From positions 1 through 64,000 of IMG/VR virus record IMGVR_UViG_3300027233_000001: a stretch of 64,000 nt of DNA. The stretch is one strand, 5' to 3'. A program made the position numbers and the translations under genes. Shown one piece after another: positions 58,790 through 64,000 of the stretch. Source of the DNA: a virus. Every line of letters begins with the position of its first letter. Position 1 is the stretch's first letter. Under the pieces are notes generated by a model, which searched no databases, was not told where the DNA came from, and saw nothing but the letters and a program-made list of their open reading frames with translations.

Positions 58790-61040
58790 CTGCGGTATCT
58801 ACTCGCAAATTTATACTGTCTACTGAAATTGTATTTCTATCTGCGCTATAAACTATTACGCCTTCTATTCCTGGTTGGTTTGGTCCGACTATAGGATCAC
58901 CGCCAATTAACGGATCTTCCTTCTTAGCTACAAACATTCTCGCTGATACACCAACTACAGATTTTTTATTGTAAGTAAATTTACCAAATAATCTTGTACC
59001 GGCCAAATGAACGTTTTGTTTAAGTGTATCTCTATATGTTTCTATATCTACAGTAGATCTAATTTCATAAGAATATTCTTGATAGAAATCTGAATCGTGT
59101 AATTTATTTCGCGAATCATAATAAGTTCCATCTGTTTTATAACCGTTTAAGTGTGATGTTTCTCCACCCCAGAAACCAGCTGAAATACCCTGCGCGTCAG
59201 CTGTCATAGTACCTTTAGCAACTATATTACCATCGTCGTCTGTTAAGAAAACTGTTTCTCCGTTAATATAGCCGAAACCAGAATTAAGAATTTTAACTTC
59301 TGAGACTCTACCAGTAGCAAACAATGTTTTTGATATCATCTTAGCATTTTTACCATACTGATTTGAACCGTAGTCTCTTTCAGTAGAAATAATATCGTAT
59401 GTTGTTCCCTTATGTACGATATCTGTTTCGTCAAATCCGTAATACGCATATGGTCTCACAGTAATAAAACTATTGTCGGGATTAATACTTGTAATAATAC
59501 CGTTCACACCAGAACTAGCTTGAGAAATTGGATCTCCAACCGAGAATAAAGCACTAAAATTATCGACAATAATAACTTGTTCATATCTTTCAAAAGATAT
59601 CATAGTCTCATCTCGAACTAATGTAAATACGTCGTTAATATAATCTGATCCAGGGTTGATGTTCTCGAACGATCCTATAGAACCAATTGTAAACGGTGTT
59701 AAATCAAAAGCTGAGTTAAGAGGCGTAGCTAAAGTTACTGGATTTGCTGTACCACTCATAGGAGCAGTAGCAGGAGGAACAGTATTGAAATTAGCAGAGT
59801 TTAAAGGTACTGATAAGAACCCAGAAATAACGTCAGTAATAAGACTAATTGTTTGTGAGTTTGAAAGTACTTCTACTTTAACGTCGTTAACATCGCCAGT
59901 ATCTGGATATAAAAGACCAGGTGAACTGTCATTTTTTGCTGCTATTTTTAAAATGTTATTAATAGTTATATTACTCGTTCTATCTACTGTATTAATTATA
60001 CTATTCTGAACGAATTCATCACCAACATCCATTAGTAAACCAACTGACGAAGCATTTTGGCCTATAACTTTACCTCTATTTCCGAAATTATCTTCTAAAT
60101 ATTCTAATTCAACAAAAATAGAATTAGGATTTTGTAATATTAAAGACTGGTTAGAAACAAGAAGTCTTGTATTTTCTATCGTATAACCAAACCCGCCATC
60201 TTCTAATGTATAGTTAACTATCCCAGTAAATTCATCTTCAGTATCAGTTACAATACACGTGGCGCCTTTTCCGTAAGTAGAAGTAATGTTAAGAATATCA
60301 CCTATAGAATTACCTGTAGTTCCGCCATAGTTTAAATCTATTTCTACACCAGAAGCAGAACCGTTTACAATACCGAACGAAACATCTTGGCCATTTATTC
60401 TAGCGACGACATCGTCATATCTTTGGAACTTACCTTTAACTTGGTTTATGTAGATAATCGGAGTTAATGTATTATTTAAAAGAATAAGGTTAATTTTATC
60501 TACAGCAGCTTTTGCGTGAGAAGTTGAACCAACAATATTTTTATTTAACAAGTCTCCGTAATTATAATATGTTACGCCGTCTCTTGCGTAAAACGTACCA
60601 GAGTTTGGAATTAATTGTAAGAATTCACCAGTACGCCAATTAGAATCTGATGGTTTAAATATATTATTAGAAGGATTATAGATTTGAATATCTTCTTGAT
60701 AGAACATTCTAAAAAAGAGTGTAATACCGTTTTCTGAACCCTTTCTTCTATAAAGAGCAAGAATATTCTTTACCAATAATCTAACACTTGAATCATCTAA
60801 TAAAGGTAAATCTACTAAGTATTTCTTCTGAAAGAATATAATCATAGATTGAAGTGTAGTAGTAATATCGCGGTATTCAAACATTCTTCTGCTATTATAA
60901 ACAGCTTGGTTTGATTGAGTCTCCATAAACTTATAATAGTCAGTAACTAAAGATACTAATTCATTTTGTTCTTCTCTGTATATCGCAGGAAACTGTTGCT
61001 CTATTTTAAACGCAATATTCTTTTCTACATCGTAGGCCAT
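58785..61040 (-). CDS. Baseplate wedge protein gp7-like (751 aa)
   Basis: The N-terminal 130 residues match the C-terminal region of T4 gp7 in pattern: QFPAIYREEQNELVSLVTDYYKFMET ... FFQKKYLVDLPL ... YRRKGSENGITLFFRMFYQEDIQIYNP. The T4 counterpart reads 'FCEAYIQYLSDGYG...YNLR...STKGIEASYKFLFKVLYNEEVEIE'. T4 gp7 is about 1,030 aa, so this is a shorter version lacking the T4 N-terminal domains and carrying a different beta-rich C-terminus. Gene order (gp25, gp6, this, ... gp8) supports the assignment. ATG overlaps the gp6 stop (TAATG). Confidence 0.8.
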   Translation of the reverse strand: MAYDVEKNIAFKIEQQFPAIYREEQNELVSLVTDYYKFMETQSNQAVYNSRRMFEYRDITTTLQSMIIFFQKKYLVDLPLLDDSSVRLLVKNILALYRRKGSENGITLFFRMFYQEDIQIYNPSNNIFKPSDSNWRTGEFLQLIPNSGTFYARDGVTYYNYGDLLNKNIVGSTSHAKAAVDKINLILLNNTLTPIIYINQVKGKFQRYDDVVARINGQDVSFGIVNGSASGVEIDLNYGGTTGNSIGDILNITSTYGKGATCIVTDTEDEFTGIVNYTLEDGGFGYTIENTRLLVSNQSLILQNPNSIFVELEYLEDNFGNRGKVIGQNASSVGLLMDVGDEFVQNSIINTVDRTSNITINNILKIAAKNDSSPGLLYPDTGDVNDVKVEVLSNSQTISLITDVISGFLSVPLNSANFNTVPPATAPMSGTANPVTLATPLNSAFDLTPFTIGSIGSFENINPGSDYINDVFTLVRDETMISFERYEQVIIVDNFSALFSVGDPISQASSGVNGIITSINPDNSFITVRPYAYYGFDETDIVHKGTTYDIISTERDYGSNQYGKNAKMISKTLFATGRVSEVKILNSGFGYINGETVFLTDDDGNIVAKGTMTADAQGISAGFWGGETSHLNGYKTDGTYYDSRNKLHDSDFYQEYSYEIRSTVDIETYRDTLKQNVHLAGTRLFGKFTYNKKSVVGVSARMFVAKKEDPLIGGDPIVGPNQPGIEGVIVYSADRNTISVDSINLRVDTAG

Positions 61041-62830
61041 TATTTAGACTCTATTAAATTAATTGTTACATCTGAATTTTTGATTGCGAATATTCTACCG
61101 TTAGGTGTAGTAATATCTTTCTTTAAAGTTGTAGCCATAAATTTAATTCCAGAACCAACATAACCATCTGTAATAAATCCAACAAGATTAACTTCTCCTG
61201 TTATATAATTTACACTACCAACTTTAGGTTTAACAACTTTTGGATTTGCGATATCGTCTGCGATAACTTGCATGTTCCCTCTACCATCGTCTTGTAAATA
61301 AACATTAGAACCGTTCATAGAGTATACACCGCTTTTAATAGCAGGCTTATAATTAGTAAATCCGTCTTCTTCATCGAAAGGATAAGGTTTAACCAGCTCA
61401 GCTACAAATTTAAATGAAGGATTTAAAGATATATTTAAGTTTGGTGAAAATTCAATATAAGGCATTACTGTTATACTTGAACTTACGACAGAAATATCTG
61501 TTGCGTCTACCGCAGCAGCAAGTTTAGATATTCTTAATGTTTTATTAAAGTCATCTAAATAAGTATCGGAATAAAGTTTAACAGCGTCTCTTACTAATGT
61601 ATCGATATCGCCAGAAGATTTACGAGTAAGTTTAGGATTGTAATACACATCGACAGTAGTACAACCATATAAAAATTCAGAAGTTACAAAAACAGGCTCA
61701 ATAGCTAGAGGAGATCTTTCTTTTAAAAACTGTATATAAGTATTTGATAAAGTAGTTGATAAAGATTCTTGACCCTGACCTAAATAAACAGAAATAGCTA
61801 CCTTACCAAATTGAGGAGGTTCTAAATCTTCTCCACCATAAGCAGCTACAGATTGAATTTCTGGATAGTTTTGTTTTAATAAGATTTCGTAATCTGAAGT
61901 AGTTACTGCTCTTTCTTGTATTTGTAATGACTTAGGTGCAAAGTAACGAATGCTTTCCATCGTTTCTCTTTCAGATCCACCTGCAGCGTTTTGTATAGTT
62001 TCTACTACAGCAGCGCCATAGTTTGTAGCTAATGAGAAAGCAAAAGCTCCGTTACCTTCAGTTCCAGAAGTAATTCTATAACGTACTCTTACATCTTCGA
62101 ATTCTTGTGGTTGGAAACCAAATACGTTATTACCAAAATAAACTGTATAACGACCATCTACATAAGGCTCTATATAGAAAACTTTATCTGTGGCTCCAAC
62201 TCCAAAAATATCATTTTTTCTTGCAAATACGTTTTCATCTTCAGTAGCTTCAGCGTCAACGAAAACTGCTATTGAATCAGTATCTGCGTTTTCGTTTGAA
62301 AGAGTAACTCTTAATATGCCATCTTCATCAACAAAGAAACCTTCTCGTTCAAAGCTTGCTAACATTTGACCTTCAAAAATTTCTACATTTTCAGCAACAA
62401 AAGTATTAGGTGCAGTTTTCTTAGCTACGTAAGTTTCATTAGTAACAAACTCAAAGTTCTCTCCGTTATAATTTGAAGTAAACGGTGAATATTGAGGTAT
62501 AGTAATCGTTTGGCCTGTGACTGTGCTATCTGTAAAAGTTACTTTAACGATAGCTTTAGCGGATTTTCTTGAACCAGGTAAATAGTTTAATTCTTTAGCA
62601 TGAGAAACAATCGAGTTTCTTAATACCGCAGAGTCAAGAAACATTTCGTTAATTGCCATATTTGAATAAAAGTTATTCTGATAAGTGTTATAAGCTAAAA
62701 CATCTAACAATACAGACATGTTAGAACCTTCGAAGTTATAATCTTTAAACTGCGTCTGAGATTGCAGATATGTTTTAAATTGTGATTTTACTGCTTCAAA
62801 GTCAAGCTCTGAAATATTTAGTTTAACCAT
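61040..62830 (-). CDS. 6: Baseplate wedge protein gp6
   Basis: Strong match to T4 gp6: MVKLNISELDFEAVKSQFKTYLQSQTQFKDYNFEGSNMSVLLDVLAYNTYQNNFYSNMAINEMFLDSAVLR is the conserved N-terminal signature, followed by LNYLPGSRKSAKA and a beta-rich C-terminal half. At 596 aa it is close to T4 gp6 (660 aa). In T4, gp6 forms the ring that joins the wedges in the baseplate. It begins one base after the gp25 stop and overlaps the gp7-like gene by TAATG. No frameshift is visible. Confidence 0.93.
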   Translation of the reverse strand: MVKLNISELDFEAVKSQFKTYLQSQTQFKDYNFEGSNMSVLLDVLAYNTYQNNFYSNMAINEMFLDSAVLRNSIVSHAKELNYLPGSRKSAKAIVKVTFTDSTVTGQTITIPQYSPFTSNYNGENFEFVTNETYVAKKTAPNTFVAENVEIFEGQMLASFEREGFFVDEDGILRVTLSNENADTDSIAVFVDAEATEDENVFARKNDIFGVGATDKVFYIEPYVDGRYTVYFGNNVFGFQPQEFEDVRVRYRITSGTEGNGAFAFSLATNYGAAVVETIQNAAGGSERETMESIRYFAPKSLQIQERAVTTSDYEILLKQNYPEIQSVAAYGGEDLEPPQFGKVAISVYLGQGQESLSTTLSNTYIQFLKERSPLAIEPVFVTSEFLYGCTTVDVYYNPKLTRKSSGDIDTLVRDAVKLYSDTYLDDFNKTLRISKLAAAVDATDISVVSSSITVMPYIEFSPNLNISLNPSFKFVAELVKPYPFDEEDGFTNYKPAIKSGVYSMNGSNVYLQDDGRGNMQVIADDIANPKVVKPKVGSVNYITGEVNLVGFITDGYVGSGIKFMATTLKKDITTPNGRIFAIKNSDVTINLIESK

Positions 62831-62831
62831 C

Positions 62832-63248
62832 TTATCTGGTCCTCTCTAGAAATACGTCAACAGAAATTGGTTGTTGGTTGTTCCTTATATAAAAATGAAC
62901 CGCGATTTTAACTACGTTATCATCAATATTAGAAGTTACTATTACATCGATTATTTCTGCTCTTGGCTCGTATAAGTTTACGCAAGTTCTTACTTGATCT
63001 TCGATCATTGTTAAAACGCCAGGCGAAATATTTTCAAAGAGCATAGCTCTTATATTACCACCTAAGTTAGGTTGCATAAGTCTTTCACCTCTGTCGGTGA
63101 GTAATAAATTCTTAATAGATTCTTTTACTGCGTCTTCATCTTTATGTAATGTTAAATCGTCTGACACAGGACTTATCTCAAGACTTTTCTTAAAGTCAGA
63201 ATAAATCGCAATCTTTTTTGTTTTTGCTGTAACTAATGCTACTACCAT
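62832..63248 (-). CDS. 25: Baseplate wedge protein gp25 (lysozyme-like)
   Basis: A 138-aa GPW/gp25-family protein, like the 132-aa T4 gp25. It has the family pattern KESIKNLLLTDRGERLMQPNLGGNIRAMLFENISPGVLTMIEDQVRTCVNLYEPRAEI, with the conserved helix and the 'NLGGNIR(x)(M/L)LFE' segment. gp25 sits at the sheath/baseplate junction and starts sheath assembly. It follows the M15 peptidase gene (nine-base gap) and precedes gp6, as in T4. Confidence 0.93.
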   Translation of the reverse strand: MVVALVTAKTKKIAIYSDFKKSLEISPVSDDLTLHKDEDAVKESIKNLLLTDRGERLMQPNLGGNIRAMLFENISPGVLTMIEDQVRTCVNLYEPRAEIIDVIVTSNIDDNVVKIAVHFYIRNNQQPISVDVFLERTR

Positions 63249-63257
63249 TTGTTTTTC

Positions 63258-63989
63258 CTATAAACCCCAGCTTCTGGGTCGACCGACGTCTACGTGTATA
63301 AATCTGTTATAATAACCAATACCACCGAAACCCATCTCTCTTGCTAGCTTAACAAAGTTATTTGTATTATCACTAACTTTAACAAAACCAGGCCATTTTA
63401 AATCAGCAGCCTTACCTAGTAAGTGCATACTTTTCTTTGCGGAACCGTTTAAACCAGCGTTATACTGTTGGCTTCTCCATCCGCTATTTAAAGTCATTGG
63501 TCCGTTAATAATCTCTCTTTCTATCATTTTTGCATGTAATCTCATAAGTAAAACTCTAAAATCCATATCCATTTTATTCCAGCCATCTTCTTTGAGTATA
63601 TTAACCCAACCACCTTCGATTCTTATCTTATCATGAGTATTATCTTTTATTTCATCCCATTTTGGTACATTTTTATATTCTTGTATAGTACCAGTTTGAA
63701 CATTACCAGCTTCTACAAAAAGTTCCTTAGATCTATTTATTAGAATCATGCGAGCCGTCTCGTCAAAACGTATAGCTCCGGCTCTTAAAGTTTCTGCTTG
63801 AGCTATGCCAGATGCATTTTTAAGAGTATTAACGGTATTAATAAATCTATCTACAGCGTTATCTACTGGCTTTTTTAGTCCGCTAACAATTGACTCGATA
63901 CCAGCTGCAAATCCACAAATTCTTGCAATAAGAAATTGTATTTCAGAAATAGATGGATTATCAAATAATGAAACAGAGTAATCAATCAT
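63258..63989 (-). CDS. M15-type peptidase in the baseplate module (possibly 5'-truncated)
   Basis: The C-terminal half contains the complete zinc site of the M15 (D-Ala-D-Ala carboxypeptidase-like) peptidases: SGWRSQQYN, S-M-H189-L-L-G-K-A-A-D196, and H232-V-D234. The N-terminal 60 residues are hydrophobic-helical and are probably a baseplate-anchoring segment. The frame has no stop up to the right edge of the window, so the start may lie beyond it; the ATG at 63989 has AAAGG only one base away, which is close for a ribosome-binding site. It precedes gp25, where tail lysozyme-type genes lie in T4-like phages. A tail-associated cell-wall hydrolase is the likely role. Confidence 0.82.
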   Translation of the reverse strand: MIDYSVSLFDNPSISEIQFLIARICGFAAGIESIVSGLKKPVDNAVDRFINTVNTLKNASGIAQAETLRAGAIRFDETARMILINRSKELFVEAGNVQTGTIQEYKNVPKWDEIKDNTHDKIRIEGGWVNILKEDGWNKMDMDFRVLLMRLHAKMIEREIINGPMTLNSGWRSQQYNAGLNGSAKKSMHLLGKAADLKWPGFVKVSDNTNNFVKLAREMGFGGIGYYNRFIHVDVGRPRSWGL

Positions 63990-64000
63990 ACCTTTAATTT

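Noticed and set aside
1-64000. tRNA genes, insertion sequences, integrase and CRISPR
   Set aside because: None seen by eye; all space is taken by tightly packed coding genes.

Overview
The window is part of the late (virion) region of a large, AT-rich, T4-like marine myovirus. The evidence for a T4-like phage is direct: a run of minus-strand genes encodes recognisable homologues of T4 baseplate wedge proteins gp25, gp6, gp7 and gp8 in T4 order. Several operons are preceded by an exact copy of the T4 late-promoter core TATAAATA. The modular giant fibre and structural proteins (collagen-like G-x-Q triplets, S74 chaperone domains, 'YDSNDTxYYxNP' modules) resemble those of marine T4-like phages. 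The host cannot be named from this sequence. No tRNA, integrase, insertion sequence or CRISPR array was seen, and no stretch over 300 bases lacks a gene. Layout, left to right. (1) 1-5326, plus strand: the 3' end of a cupin-like gene, then four radical SAM (rSAM) genes with C-terminal SPASM-like cysteine clusters and two small proteins of unknown function, all overlapping or nearly so. (2) 5285-12752, minus strand: five more rSAM genes forming one paralogous family (CxxxCxGCF, a shared I-G-P-T-D motif, and a C-terminal CxxC...C...C cluster), with two unrecognised proteins (301 and 360 aa) between them. (3) 12752-13587, minus strand: two small paralogous proteins whose bodies have diverged but whose last 16 residues are almost identical, (CHxS)3-RGRR. 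(4) 13589-34049, minus strand: fibre and virion genes of 2,856, 795, 1,283, 108, 1,564 (collagen-like) and 140 aa. (5) 34049-49082, minus strand: a 4,013-aa structural protein and smaller tail genes. (6) 49079-64000, minus strand: the baseplate module (DUF4815-like protein, gp8, a subtilisin-like protease, a small structural protein, gp7, gp6, gp25 and an M15 peptidase). The most interesting system is at 5285-13587. The two small CHxS-tailed proteins are translationally coupled (TAATG junctions) to each other and to the first rSAM gene. They lie directly downstream of the giant fibre gene, in a tightly packed run that probably reads from the late promoter at 22198-22205. This has the architecture of a RiPP-type peptide-modification locus: precursors with a conserved C-terminal core next to rSAM maturases. 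Here it sits inside a phage tail-fibre operon, and the candidate substrates occupy the position where T4 carries its fibre-tip gene 38. My working hypothesis is a phage-encoded radical-SAM system that modifies a virion or tail-tip protein. Nine rSAM genes in about 12.5 kb of phage DNA is exceptional in my experience. Modification itself is inferred, not shown.
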